Below, piece by piece: positions 1 to 10,093 of a stretch of 18,192 nucleotides of DNA. Numbering within the stretch: the stretch's first letter is position 1; every line of letters starts with the position of its first letter. Source of the stretch: Ignavibacteria bacterium (lineage in GTDB: Bacteria > Bacteroidota > Ignavibacteria > Tepidaquicellales > Tepidaquicellaceae); assembly GCA_016719565.1 (NCBI GenBank), contig JADJYU010000022.1:1-18192 (forward strand), written 5' to 3'. The notes under the pieces are model-generated. The model was not told where the DNA came from. It ran no database searches and saw nothing but the letters and a program-made list of their open reading frames with translations. The position numbers and the translations under genes are program-made.

Positions 1-445
1 TTATCATAATGATTCTTTCGATTTTATCCTTTTGATCTTTCTCATAAGTCTTCCGGTATTGCCTTCCCACTTTATCCAGACCTGTGAAGATAAGAGAATC
101 AATTCTGTAGTGTTTGTTCTCTGTGACAATCATTTTAATAAAGCTTCTTCTTCCAAAAGATGCATATCTACATTTGCATCAATCTCGCATCAAAAAAGCC
201 CATTATCAAAATAGAATTTTTTTGGCAACTTATAAATATTCTCCGAGAACCTGCAGGTTTATAAACATCAGATTCATTCAGCCCCAGAGCGGGAGATCAG
301 ATATATCCTCTCATCAAATGATTTTCTTCAGTGTGAGTAACTTTAATTTCTTCAATTATCAGCAGTTGAGAATATGAAACTTCCGGAATGATTAAAGCAT
401 AAAACAATGCAGGCGAACAGCAAATATTTAAGTACACATTTTCAT
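1..445 (-). CDS. Unidentified disrupted coding region, cut by left edge
   Basis: I do not recognise this gene. On the minus strand, open stretches with protein-like composition follow one another in different frames from about 445 to position 1. One piece includes the words LMRGYI and then SPALGLNESDVYKPAGS; a later piece (about 150 to 1) includes MIVTENKHYRIDSL and then FTGLDKVGRQYRK, and runs off the window edge still open. A possible start is the ATG near 445, which would need one base restored a few codons later. The pieces are separated by stops and frame changes like those in the neighbouring genes, so this may be one gene of about 150 aa or more carrying indels. The last piece faintly resembles the end of a PilZ-like domain, but this is too weak to name. 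It lies about 20 bases downstream of the FAD/Rieske gene, in the same direction. Confidence 0.3.
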
Positions 446-463
446 TGATAAAATCTTTCTAAT

Positions 464-1987
464 TTAATTTTTCTTCATGTCTGAAATGGTCGGTCCGTTC
501 AGGAACTTCCCGGGAGCAGAGGTCACCTTGAGCCGTGACAGGGACAGTCCCAGCTTGATCTTCTCATGTCGGATTCCAGTGCAGAATGACATTTAAGGTG
601 AGGACACAGCGCTGAGAATTTGTGAATATTTCCGTCAGCAACCTTGCATAAGCAAACTTTATCAAAACCTTCTCTTATTATCGCACTCCTTCTCCTTCTT
701 TTTGATCTCATCCGTGTTTTTAACATCTCCGGGAGCTAATGAGCTAAGGACTGAGAAATATACCAAGCCCTTCTTTAATAAATTCACCCGCTGATCTCCA
801 GCGTTAACCTTTGGATCATACGCTCAGACCATTTATTTTCCTTTCCGATATCAGATCACAAATTATCATTCCGCCGAAAGTTGCTGCGTGTGTCATCCCC
901 ATTCCTGAATCTCCGGTTTATAATAAACATGTACTCTGAATTTACAGGATCTTTCCATATAGCTCAGCCCGTCGACAGGTTCCATCACCTGACCTGACCA
1001 TCTGTATTCAGACGCAGTCAGATCATCAAAATGTTTTTCCGGACCTTCTTCAGTTTTTTTTTTAAAAATCTCTCATTCGGGTTTTTTCTTCCTGTCCGGT
1101 CTTATGATCTTCACCTCCGATGATTAAAAAATCATTCTCCTCTTCTTCATGCACTCTTACATAATGGTAAAGGCTCTTCTGTATCCCAGTATAAAGCAAC
1201 GGGGACAGAGTTCTTTTGAATTTTATATCCGGTGACATAGGTCCTGTATGCGGACTGCTTTGTGAATGGCAAGATAATCGCTGACCGGACTGTTAGTAGC
1301 TATAACTGCATCATGTGTATTTACACAAAATCCGCTGCGGGTTTTTATGATAACATTTTCTTTATTGTCGTCTATACTGTTTACAAAAGTCCCGGTAAAT
1401 ATTTTTCCGTTCATCCGTACTATTGCATCCGCAAGTGCGGAAATATATTTCAGCACATGAAACTGCGCCTGTCCCGAAAATTTTAATGTATTATGATCCC
1501 TGAATGATTTTAAAGGTGAATTTGAAATTTCCACTTCCATTCCGACCCGCATTGCAGCTTCATGTTCATCAATGAAGAGTGTATCGTCCGCTCCAAAAAA
1601 TAAATACCCGTCAACTTTTTTAAAGTCACAAAGTATGTTTTCCTTCTTTATTATTTTTTCAATTTCATATACAGCAGCGCGCTGGCTCTGTGAAGCAATT
1701 TGGGCTCCTTCCTTGCCGTGAATTTTTTCCATTCTGCTGAACCTGTCATCGATCACCGAAGTTATGTGAGCCGTGGTATTTCCCGTTTCACCGCCGCCGA
1801 TAATTCCGTCATCCAGTACAATTACTTTCTTACCGGCGGCTGCAAGTAAATAGGCGCAGGTAATTCCTGAAATACCGGCGCCTACAATACAAACATCCGC
1901 TTCCATATTTTCTTTCAATGAATCAAATTCAGAGACTTTAAATGTATCTGTCCATACTGAAAGAGTTTTTGCACAATCTATTTCCAT
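464..1987 (-). CDS. FAD-dependent oxidoreductase with C-terminal Rieske [2Fe-2S] domain (frameshifted)
   Basis: Predicted cytosolic flavoprotein of the DAO family fused to a Rieske cluster domain, similar in architecture to Bacillus YhfW; the substrate is unknown. The N-terminus (residues 30-60) has the dinucleotide-binding motif VGAGISG followed by a GKKVIVLD strand, and GETGNTTAHIT further on is typical of the family. The first 254 codons are intact. From about 1260 downwards the protein continues in changing frames: KQSAYRTYV, ALYWDTEEP, YHYVRVHEEE, LIIGGEDHKTGQ, SGQVMEPVDG, GMTHA. The Rieske part (about 690-520) has KFSALCPHLKC and WDCPCHGS, giving the two Cys-His cluster-binding pairs. 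It ends with GKFLNGPTISDMKKN and a stop at 464-466. The total of about 508 codons is the usual family length, which argues that the many indels are sequence errors. The start is supported by AAGGAGGAG about 10 bases upstream. It follows katE and may share its transcript. Confidence 0.85.
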
Positions 1988-2054
1988 ACTAATATGTCTC
2001 CTCCTTCCTTACTCTTAAATTTTTCGCTAAGAGTTTATAGTAACATTCTTTTAA

Positions 2055-2095
2055 TTTTACAGATAACGGAATTTCACCTACAAGTATCTGTAAAA
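2055..2095. other. 11-bp perfect inverted repeat between katE and the FAD/Rieske gene
   Basis: TTTTACAGATA (2055-2065) and TATCTGTAAAA (2085-2095) are perfect inverted copies around a 19-base spacer. The site lies in the gap between the katE stop (2121) and the oxidoreductase start (1987). It is not followed by a run of U on the minus strand, so a dyad operator or a transcript hairpin is as likely as a terminator. Confidence 0.5.
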
Positions 2096-2120
2096 GAGTT
2101 ATTTCATTTTTTAATATTCA

Positions 2121-4167
2121 TCACACCTGTCTGTTCCAGAATCTGTGCTTTGCAACAGCGCTCATGAACTCTTCAGGATTTTTATTTATTAAAATGCCTA
2201 CTTCAGCTAATTTTGCATTATCAGGTTCATCATTCGGTTTCTGGCAGGCATCAGAGCTTTATACAATTCTATAGCTTCACTGTCTATACATATTGGTTTG
2301 AAATGTTTGTACGACTGATTTAAAAATTCCAGAGACTGCGGCGCTTTTAAAAAAGCATCAATACTTTCTTTTCCTCCGGCTACATATACTGCATCAAATA
2401 AAACCGATGACGTAGTTAATAAACTTTCATCGACTTTAATCTTACTGCCTTTGCTGCTGACAATAGTGCCCAGATGAGTCGCAACTACTGCGGGCGCTGC
2501 TCCTGCACTCAGCACCGCGCTGCGGATTGAATTAAACGTTTTATCAGTCACTCCGTCGGTGGCAAGTATTGCAACTTTTCTCGTTTCAGATTTCTTAATT
2601 GTGTTTTCCATACTCAGCGCTTTCGACTTCTCAACTGGCGGATCAGCAATCACAGGCTGAAAGTTTTTTGGATTTCCGTCTGCGGGAATACTGTGATTTA
2701 TCGGTTGTTCGGGTTTGGGTACCGGGATTCCTAATCCTGCTGCGACTACTTTGGCTAAGCCGGTATCTACAAAAGTTAATCTGCCGAGCATTCTGCTTCT
2801 TATATCATCCGATTTTAGCTTGCCCAGTTCAAATGTCAGCGCTTCTGTTATATGATCCTTTTCCGGTTGTGACTGGCTGTTGAAAAAAAGTTTTGCCTGA
2901 CTGAAGTGGTCGAAGAAACTATCGCTTCTTGCCCGGATTTTTTTGCGTCTATTCTTTCCGCATAAGAAGTGAATCCGCCGTCAGCAGCTTTTGCCTGGAA
3001 AGGACATCCGCCTCCCATAGTATTTGGATCGTAACTTGTTTTATCAATGTTAATGGTCTGACGCATGTGTCCGTCTCTCTGATTATTATGAACCGGTGAT
3101 AAGGATCTGTTTATCGGGATCTCATGAAAATTAGGGCTTCCAAGTCTTGAAAGCTGAGTATCTGTGTATGAGAATAACCTTCCTGTAATAATGGATCATT
3201 TGAGAAATCAATACCGGGAACAATATGACCGGGATGGAATGCAAACCTGCTCTGTTTCAGCGAAGAAGTTGTAAGGGTTTTTGTTAAGTGTAAGCTTACC
3301 AATTCTTTTGACAGGAACTAACTCTTCAGGAATTAACTTTGTAGGATCAAGCAAATCGAAATTAAATTTATGTTCATCTTTCTCTTCCACTATCTGCACG
3401 CCTAATTCCCATTCAGGAAAAGCTCCGAGCGATGGTTTCAGTGAAACTTTACAAACACCGAATTATTTTTCTCATTAATAAATCTGAATGTATGTACTCC
3501 AAATCCTTCCATCATTCTAAAGCTTCTTGGTATTGCTCTGTCTGACATTATCCACATTATCATATGCATAGATTCCGGCATCAGAGAAATGAAATCCCAG
3601 AAAGTATCATGTGCCGATGCAGCCTGTGGTATTTCATTATCCGGCTCGGGTTTTACTGCATGAACAAGATCAGGAAATTTTATTGCATCCTGTATAAAAA
3701 ATACAGGCATATTATTTCCAACCAGATCATATACACCTTCATTCGTATAGAACTTGACTGAAAAACCTCTTACGTCTCTTGCCAGATCCGTAGATCCTCT
3801 TGAACCTGCAACAGTAGAAAATCTTACAAACACAGGAGTCTTCTCCTCCGGATTTTGTAAAAAAGTTTGCTTTAGTATAACGTTTCATCGGCTCATATAC
3901 CTGAAAATATCCATGAGCACCGGATCCTCTTGCATGTACAATTCTTTCCGGAATTCTTTCGTGATCAAAATGAGTAATTTTTTCTCTGAGTATAAAATCT
4001 TCAAGTAAAGTAGCACCTCTTTCACCGGCTTTCAGAGAATTCTGATTATCATTTATTCTCAATCCCTGATTAGTCGTCAGAAACCTTCCATCACCTGATT
4101 CAGCATTTTTATTCAGATCTTCGACTTTGATATTTTTGCCGGGAGAAGTTTTTTTAGTTTTTTTCAT
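2121..4167 (-). CDS. katE: Large-subunit catalase (HPII-like) with C-terminal DJ-1/PfpI-like domain (frameshifted)
   Basis: Heme catalase that splits hydrogen peroxide into water and oxygen in the cytosol. The start is taken at MKKTKKTSPG (ATG at 4167), because the family's N-terminus follows directly (FLTTNQGLRI, GATLLEDFILREK). Visible catalytic features are the distal His in RIVHARGSGAHG, the Asn in VGNNMPVFFIQDAIKFPD, and the proximal heme-ligand Tyr in RLFSYTDTQLSRLG. A C-terminal glutamine-amidotransferase-like domain follows (KVAILATDGV, then AVYVAGGKES), as in clade-2 catalases, and the protein ends at AKHRFWNRQV (stop 2121-2123). About 682 codons matches the family. At least four frame changes are needed, near 3865, 3440, 3235-3160 and 2910; the one near 3440 is a lost G in FHWKPSLG. 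The gene starts 46 bases after the ligD stop, suggesting cotranscription. No convincing Shine-Dalgarno is visible. Confidence 0.92.
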
Positions 4168-4213
4168 TACAGTCTGTTTTAAATTGTTAAATATTAAATT
4201 TTGATTTAAAGCA

Positions 4214-6723
4214 TTATAACTTTTCAAGTTTTTTCAGGGCTTTCAAAATTGGGACACCGGTTCCGAGTACACCTTTCCATAAGTCTCCTGCCTTATCCAG
4301 TCTTTTTAAAATATTATGAATTGTAAAATCCTGCGGAGTAAGATAATCTTTTAATTCACTCCACTTCAACGGTGTTGATACAGTTGCGAGTGGTCTCGGT
4401 CTCACACTGTAGGGAGCTGCTATCGTCTGACCTTTGCTGTTTTGTAAAAAATCAACATAGATCTTTTTTTTTCTTTTACTGACAGATCGTTCAATACTTG
4501 TAATATCAGGTAAGCGGTCATGAATTACTGAGGCAAGTATATTTGCAAAAGTTCTGACCTGATCATAATCGTACTTTGCTTTTAAGGGAAGATAAACGTG
4601 AAGACCGGTCGCTCCTGAAGTTTTGCAGTAACATTTTACTCCGATCTCATCACATATTTCCTTCGTTACCAATGCAGTCTTTATAACTTCCTTAAAAGCT
4701 TTATCTCCAGGGTCCAGATCCAGTATCATGTAATCCGGATTGTCGGGACGCATGTATACGGAATTCCAGGGATTAATTTCTATACAGCCCAGATTTGCCA
4801 TGTATATCAAAGTTGCAGCATCATTGCAGATCAGATAATCAATATATTTCTTATTGGAGGCTGAATATATCTTTTCAGTTTTTACCCCTTCAGGGATCTG
4901 TTTTACATCCATATCTTTTTGGTAAAAGCCGGGGGCGTCGATCCCGTTCGGATGTCTGTTAAAGAGATTCAGGTCTGTTCTTTAAGTAAGGTAAAATATA
5001 CTTACTTACCTCTGCATAATATTTTATCAGATCGCCTTTTGTAATTTTTTCTTTCTTCCAGTAAAGCTTACCTGTATTTGTAACCTTTACCTTTTTCCCG
5101 TTTATTGTTAATATATTTTCTCCGGACATATCCCGCTGTAGTATAATTTTGTAAAATTACTTTGCTTTCAGATTCTCTTGATACATTACCGGGAGACTTA
5201 TCTTCTCTTAATCCGTTAAAAACCGGGTGCCGCATATGTCCGTCATTAGTCCACTCGGAAAATTTAACATCACATAGTAATACAGGCTTTACCCAAACCG
5301 GCTTACCTTTTATTCCCGTCATTTTCGGCTTAGGATCAAACGGACTTTCATCAGAAATAAGAGGATCCAATAATTTGAATAATTCTTTTATAGAAGAATC
5401 AGAGAAACCCGTACCGCAATTTCCTATGTATTTTAAATTTTCATTTTCGTATAAGCCCAGTATAAGTGAGCCGAAATGATTCCTGCTGCCCTTTGGCAGT
5501 GTAAACCCGCATATGATTGCTTCCTGCTGTGATCCCGTTTTGATCTTAAGCCAGCTGTCGGTTCTTTTACCCGGCCGGTAAATTCCATTCCTGTCTTTTG
5601 CAATAATACCTTCATATCCCTTTTTAGAAATTTTTTCAAACAGCGAAGCCCCTTTCTCTTCGATATAATCTGATAAATAAATATTTCCGGGCTGATATTT
5701 TAAAAAGTTCTTCTAATAATTCTTTTCTGCTGATCAGCGGAAATCCCGTGAGATCATGACCGTTTAAAAAAGAATATCAAAAATAAAATATTTAAGTGTT
5801 CCCTTTTTAGTAGCTGTATAATTCTGCAACATTTTGAAAATACGGGATCCCTTTTATATTTTCAATGACTACTTCACCGTCAAGTATTACTTCAGCTTTT
5901 ATTTTTTCAAGTTCTTTGACAAGTGGTTTATACATTTCATTAAAACTGTGTCCGTTTCTCGATACCATTTCGGCTTTACCGTTTTCAATTTTTGTGATTG
6001 AGCGGTAACCATCATACTTGATCTCATATATCCAGTCCTTATCATCAAACACTTTGTCTGTAAGCTTTGCCAGCATTGGTTTCTGCAGCGTCTTCCAGTT
6101 TTTATCAATACTTTGCTTTTTGTTATTTCTGCCGGTACTTTTATTATCAGGCTTTGTTTCTTTGTCTTCTTTTCCTTTATAAATTTTAACGGGATTTAAA
6201 TCTTCAATATTAAAATCATCTTCAGCAAACTCATCTTTCTTTTTGATCAGCAGCCAGTTATTCCCTTTACCGTCCTTCATCCTTACCAGTGCAAATGCCC
6301 CGTTAAGATAATGTCCGCTTAGATTAATTTTAAGATCGCCTTTTTTTAACTGCGCCAGTAACAGATTTTCATCTTTAACTTTCTTTGAATTTTCCACAGG
6401 CTTGAAAGTACCCTTATCCCAGATCTCAACCACACCTGCTCCGTAATTTCCTTCAGGTATAACTCCAAAAAAATTTCCGTAATCAAGGGGATGATCTTCG
6501 ACCATTATAGCAAGCCGCTTGTCAGCCGGATTCATTGACGGTCCTTTGGGAACCGCCCAGCTTTTTCAAACACCATCCATCTCAAGCCGGAAATCATAAT
6601 GCAGATGAGACGCATCATGTTTCTGAACTACAAATTTACGCCTGCCGGAACTTCCGGACGGAGAATCTGCCGGCTCCGGAGTTTCTTTGAAGTTTCGTTT
6701 TTTTTATACAATGAAAGACACAT
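4214..6723 (-). CDS. ligD: ATP-dependent DNA ligase D, PE-Lig-Pol architecture (frameshifted)
   Basis: End-processing and joining enzyme of bacterial NHEJ, the partner of Ku. Domains in order: 3'-phosphoesterase (KFVVQKHDASHLHYDFRLEM, then KSWAVPKGPSMNP and IPEGNYGAG); adenylating ligase with motif I KYDGYR (lysine nucleophile), RNGHSF, LDGEVVI, EGIIAKDR and SWLKIK; then the primase-type polymerase with NRHPNGID, the catalytic ILDLDPGD and SGATGLHVYLPL. The start at 6723 (MCLSLYKKNETSKK) matches the usual LigD beginning. About 836 codons is normal for this domain order, which is that of Pseudomonas LigD and not the mycobacterial Pol-first order. Frame changes occur near 6680, 6570 (a compensated pair at GVLKSW), 5810, 5700, 5080 and 4980, yet all key motifs survive. 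The start codon sits only a few bases from the end of a heptamer repeat tract, with no Shine-Dalgarno. katE follows after 46 bases. Confidence 0.93.
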
Positions 6724-6732
6724 TTCAATTTA

Positions 6733-6793
6733 CAATTATCAATTATTAATTATCAATTATCAATTATCAATTATCAATTATCAATTATCAATT
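6733..6793. repeat. (CAATTAT)n heptanucleotide tandem repeat, left arm
   Basis: Eight consecutive 7-bp units (6733-6788), one of them the variant TAATTAT (6747-6753), plus a partial CAATT. Read on the plus strand this unit has no stop codon in any frame and translates as repeating QLSIINY. That accounts for the open frame through it, which I do not consider a gene. Its reverse complement reappears at 6949-6967. Confidence 0.95.
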
Positions 6794-6816
6794 TACAATT
6801 TACAATTTGCAAATTA

Positions 6817-6933
6817 CTATTAACTATTAACTATTAACTATTAACTATTAACTATTAACTATTAACTATTAACTATTAACTATAACTATTAACTTCTATT
6901 AACTATTAACTATTAACTTTACATTAACTATTA
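6817..6933. repeat. (CTATTAA)n heptanucleotide tandem repeat, core
   Basis: Nine perfect CTATTAA units run from 6817 to 6879, followed by a 6-base variant (6880-6885) and further imperfect copies to about 6933. Because seven is not a multiple of three and the unit contains TAA and TAG on opposite strands, the tract has stops in all six frames. It fills the gap between ku and ligD. Confidence 0.95.
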
Positions 6934-6939
6934 TATTTG

Positions 6940-7733
6940 CTAATTGACAATTGATAATTGATAATTGCTCTTATGTTGCTTTTTGAGGCTTGCTTTCAGC
7001 TGTTCCATCAGGTCCTTTGTGTCCGAAGATGTGACTTCTGATTTCTTCTGTGTGAATTTCTTCCCTTTAGCTTTGGCTTTGATCACTTTCAAAAGTGATG
7101 CGGAGTATTCATCTGTGAATTTCTCTATATTAAATTTTCCGCTGTATTGGTTTATCAGTGAAACGGCCATCTTAAGTTCGGCTGCCTTCACGCCGGTTTT
7201 AGGAGGCAAAGAAAATCCTTCCGGATCTCTTATCTCTTCTGCAAATATTATTTTACTCAAAACTAAAACATTATCATACGGTTTTAATACCGCAAGCATT
7301 TCAGCAGTTCGTAATACAAACTGCGCTACTCCGACCATTCCTGTCTTAGTTAAAGCTTCTCTTAATAAGGCATAAGCCTTAACGCCGGATTTTTCCGGTT
7401 CAGCATAATAAGAATTTTCATAATAAATGGTGTTTATTTCAGACTCTTTTACGAAATGATTTACTTCAATGATCTTACTTTTCTCCGGCGAGGCGTTTTC
7501 AAAATCTGCATCATCGAGTAAAATATATTTATCATTTAATTTATATGCTTTCCCGATGTCTTCCCATTTTACTTCCTTTCCGGTTTCCTCATTTACTTTC
7601 CTGTAATGGATCTTTCCCATGCTTTTCTTTTCAACCATATCAAGATCCAGATTACTCTGCTGCGTAGCGCTGTATAATTTACCGGAATATTAACGAGACC
7701 AAAACCGATAGAGCCTTTCCATATTGCTTTCAT
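6940..7733 (-). CDS. ku: Ku DNA end-binding protein of non-homologous end joining (one frameshift)
   Basis: Homodimeric ring protein that threads onto double-strand break ends and recruits LigD. The start at 7733 gives the classic bacterial Ku beginning MKAIWKGSIGFGLVNIPV. One base is lost just after this (near 7685, where GTAAAT stands for GTAAAATT), and the protein resumes as KLYSATQQSNLDLDMVEK. The rest is open: YRKVNEETGKEVKWEDIGK, YYAEPEKSGVKAYALLREAL, FVLRTAEMLAVLKPY, LPPKTGVKAAELKMA and a Lys-rich tail. At about 264 aa it is a normal bacterial Ku. The last nine residues (SNYQLSIVN) are encoded by heptamer repeat sequence, so the natural stop seems to have been replaced by repeat invasion. 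It lies directly upstream of ligD in the same direction, separated by about 216 bases of repeat. Confidence 0.95.
6949..6967. repeat. (ATAATTG)n right arm, inverted copy of the left arm
   Basis: The 19 bases here are the exact reverse complement of CAATTATCAATTATCAATT, which is present in the left arm at 6754-6793. The two arms flank the CTATTAA core, so the whole tract could fold into a stem of about 19 bp with a core loop of roughly 155-195 bases. These bases also encode the last residues of Ku. Confidence 0.9.
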
Positions 7734-7829
7734 AATATTGTTTTCTGTTTTGCCTGAACAATAACTAATAGCTGATTTGGTTTTAGTAAATCAGATGATA
7801 TATGTTTATTTATTTTTATCAAAAAGAAA

Positions 7830-7881
7830 GCGGAAGAAAGGGTCTGGCTGAACCGGATATCTACTTTACTTCTTCTTCCGC
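7830..7881 (-). terminator. Possible terminator hairpin after the DUF4382 gene
   Basis: GCGGAAGAA (7830-7838) and TTCTTCCGC (7873-7881) form a perfect 9-bp stem with a 34-base loop. On the minus strand the stem is followed by CTTTCTTTTTG, a U-rich stretch. It sits between the DUF4382 stop (7907) and the ku start (7733). The long loop lowers confidence. Confidence 0.4.
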
Positions 7882-7906
7882 GTTCTAATTTTATAAGACA
7901 AAGTGC

Positions 7907-8656
7907 TTAATTATCCTGAATCCCGTTTTTATCGTTATCTTTGAATGCTTTAAAATTGTTGTTCACATTATCTTTTATATTATTATCTATATCATTTGAG
8001 TTGGCAGGGATTCTCGGATCAAGATACAAATTATTTTCAATGAACCAGATATACGGTTTCACCACCATAGTGATATTAGACAATCGTGCATCTGAAATTG
8101 CAATTGTATCCGGTAACGTCAGGATCTGATGAGCTGATTTGGAAGATTTATATACAAAATGACTTCCAAGATAACGGCCTTTTACTATAACCGAATATCG
8201 TCCGTTTGAATCTGCAAATTCAGGATCGGGAACCGGTTCGTTATTATTTAATTTATGAACTTCGAATTTGATCTTATTATATGATCCCACAGGTATTATC
8301 TCAGAACTTATCTCGTTCACAGATGAAGACAGATTCAGGAACAGCACAAACGGGCCAACTTTAAAATTTGTAGAATCCTGATTGTTGTTCGCTACATTTA
8401 GCTTTATATCCTGGATCAAAATTTTTACCGTATCCAGTATAAGTATTCCCTGCGCATCTCCGACTGAATCGGCAGAACTCATTACGCTGAAACTAAGATT
8501 GTTTGCCTGTGGTGTTGTAACATTTGAATCATCATTACATCCATAAAATCCTGAAGCTGAAATTACAAGTGCAAGTATGAAAATACTGATCTTTCCTTTT
8601 AATAAATTTTTACTTTTACTAACAATACTCTCGGTATTATTTTTTTCCTTTACCAT
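7907..8656 (-). CDS. DUF4382 domain-containing lipoprotein
   Basis: Predicted secreted lipoprotein of unknown function. The start at 8656 (MVKEKNNTE) is preferred over in-frame ATGs further up, because a lysine-rich N-region, a hydrophobic stretch (ISIFILALVISASGF) and a lipidation cysteine (YGC) follow in order; 8659 and 8662 are equally possible ATGs. The mature part shows the DUF4382 pattern: LSFSVMSSADSVGDAQGI, a DTVKILIQDIKL strand, LLNLS-type FLNLSSSV, then IPVGSYNKIKFEVHKL. The C-terminus is Asn/Asp-rich (DNDKNGIQDN). The start codon lies about 20 bases inside the end of the upstream DUF6600-like gene, so the two are probably translationally coupled. The frame is intact throughout. Confidence 0.8.
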   Translation of the reverse strand: MVKEKNNTESIVSKSKNLLKGKISIFILALVISASGFYGCNDDSNVTTPQANNLSFSVMSSADSVGDAQGILILDTVKILIQDIKLNVANNNQDSTNFKVGPFVLFLNLSSSVNEISSEIIPVGSYNKIKFEVHKLNNNEPVPDPEFADSNGRYSVIVKGRYLGSHFVYKSSKSAHQILTLPDTIAISDARLSNITMVVKPYIWFIENNLYLDPRIPANSNDIDNNIKDNVNNNFKAFKDNDKNGIQDN

Positions 8657-8800
8657 CATCATTGTTTTTATTTTTGTTTTCATTATTGTTATTTTTATTT
8701 TTGTTACCATTATCATTGCCTTTATTATTGTTTTTGTTGTCATTGCCTTTATTTTCATTTATCTTATCGTCATCACTTTTTTTATTTCCGTTATTATTGT
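8637..8800. repeat. Low-complexity Asn/Lys/Asp/Gly-coding tract
   Basis: On the minus strand this AT-rich DNA encodes runs of AAT/AAC and AAA/GAT codons (NNNN, NKNK, NDNK). It is imperfect but repetitive and is the likely reason for spurious hydrophobic open frames on the plus strand. It forms the C-terminus of the DUF6600-like protein. Confidence 0.75.
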
Positions 8801-9967
8801 TCCTGATATCTTTTTTTATTTCCTTTTCATCTTTTTGTATATCCTTCATTTTTTCTTTCTCTTGCTTCTTTAATTCTTTTTCTTCTCTTTTCAAATCCTT
8901 TTCCTCCGATTTCAATACTTTCCATTCTTCATATTTTTTATAAGATTTTGGTTCTTTAACTGTAAATCTTTTGTTCCCTTTATTTTTATATTTTTTGAAA
9001 ACGGGCTTGTAAACAATATATTCTCTGTCTGTATATTTGGCTTCTGCAATATTTTTAACTGTTACAATCTTAACCGGGTTTATGACTTTGCCAATTAAAG
9101 CTTCGAAAATATTTACTGCCGGTCCTTTATTTATTATCGTATTATTGACAATAACTATATTTTCAATCCGCGTCATCTCTCTGACGGGAGATAAGCTGCT
9201 GTTTATAGTTGTGTATTTATATACCTGAGGTTCAAGAAAATATTTTTTTTCAACTATAAAATAATTTCTTTCCTCAATAACAGGAACATTCACTGTATTA
9301 TTTACAACGTACACTGATGGAGGTAAAGGCGCCCAGGCTAAATACTTCTCATCCTGTTTCCAGTCAACCCAAGCGGGAGACCAGACTCTTCCGGGTACCC
9401 ATAGCCATCCTGCTGAAGGTGTATTAACCCATCTTCCGTAATGTGAAACAGTTTCTTCCGCCGGTGTAGGCGCTTTAAAAATACCATCCTGCATCAGTAT
9501 AAATCCATTGACCGTTTGTATATGGTTTGAACTCCGGTGTTTCTTCCTTAACCAATGTTACGCCTATTGCAGGTGAAGGCTTCCATACAAATATCATCTC
9601 CGCATCTTCAGCTCCTGCATATACTTTTTAACTCCGATAATATCTGAAAGAGACAGTAATTCTGAATGAGAATATTCAGAACCGGCAGTATTAAGCTGCA
9701 GACCTACCTCATCAGGTCTTACTTCCAGCCATTCTCCAAATGGAGATAACTGATCATAAAAATTTTTGTAATCCACTGTCGTTAAGTCTTCGCTGGATTC
9801 TGACAGATCCTTTTCATCAATTATTATTGCTTCCGTACTGTTTCCGGATGTATCACCTTTCTGATTTCTGGTCAGATTGATATCATCTGTTTTTGAACAG
9901 GAAGAAAATGTAAACATCACTGTAAGGAGGAAAGCATTCCCGATATTGAAATTTGTTTGATATTCAT
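8637..9967 (-). CDS. DUF6600-like lipoprotein with coiled-coil and Asn/Lys-rich tail (frameshifted)
   Basis: Predicted envelope lipoprotein; no enzymatic role is visible. The start at 9967 (MNIKQ) has AAGAGG eight bases upstream. A hydrophobic segment (GNAFLLTVMFTF) leads to the lipid-attachment cysteine in FSSC. The middle has the Trp/Gly/Tyr-rich pattern of DUF6600 and related proteins: YDQLSPFGEWLEV, EMIFVWKPSPAIG, YTNGQWIYTDAGWYF, HYGRWVNTPSAGWLWVPG, WAPLPPS. Residues encoded at about 8960-8820 form a Lys/Glu-rich likely coiled coil, followed by a low-complexity Asn/Lys/Asp/Gly tail. Frame changes are needed near 9935, 9610 and 9493 (one extra T in GWYFKAPTP). The total is about 443 codons. 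It overlaps the DUF4382 gene downstream. Confidence 0.75.
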
Positions 9968-10093
9968 GGTGAACCTCTTGGTTTAAATTTAAGATTATTT
10001 CTGTTATGTTTATATTGCCTGTACCTGATCTGCAGTAAAATTTATTTATAAATTCTGTTATTGTTATTTTCTTTTGATCAAGTCAACAAATAT

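Noticed and set aside
32..377. Two plus-strand open frames at the left edge
   Set aside because: They are short, overlap each other, have ordinary low-quality composition, and lie antisense to more protein-like minus-strand frames.
6599..6823. Plus-strand open frame with INYQLSI repeats
   Set aside because: It starts antisense to ligD and is kept open only by the stop-free CAATTAT repeat.
6733..6967. CRISPR array
   Set aside because: The units are 7 bp, contiguous and without spacers, and no cas gene is nearby.
8577..8943. Plus-strand open frames coding very hydrophobic peptides
   Set aside because: They are the antisense of Asn/Lys/Asp/Glu-rich codons of the DUF6600-like gene, which explains the Ile/Val/Phe/Leu runs.
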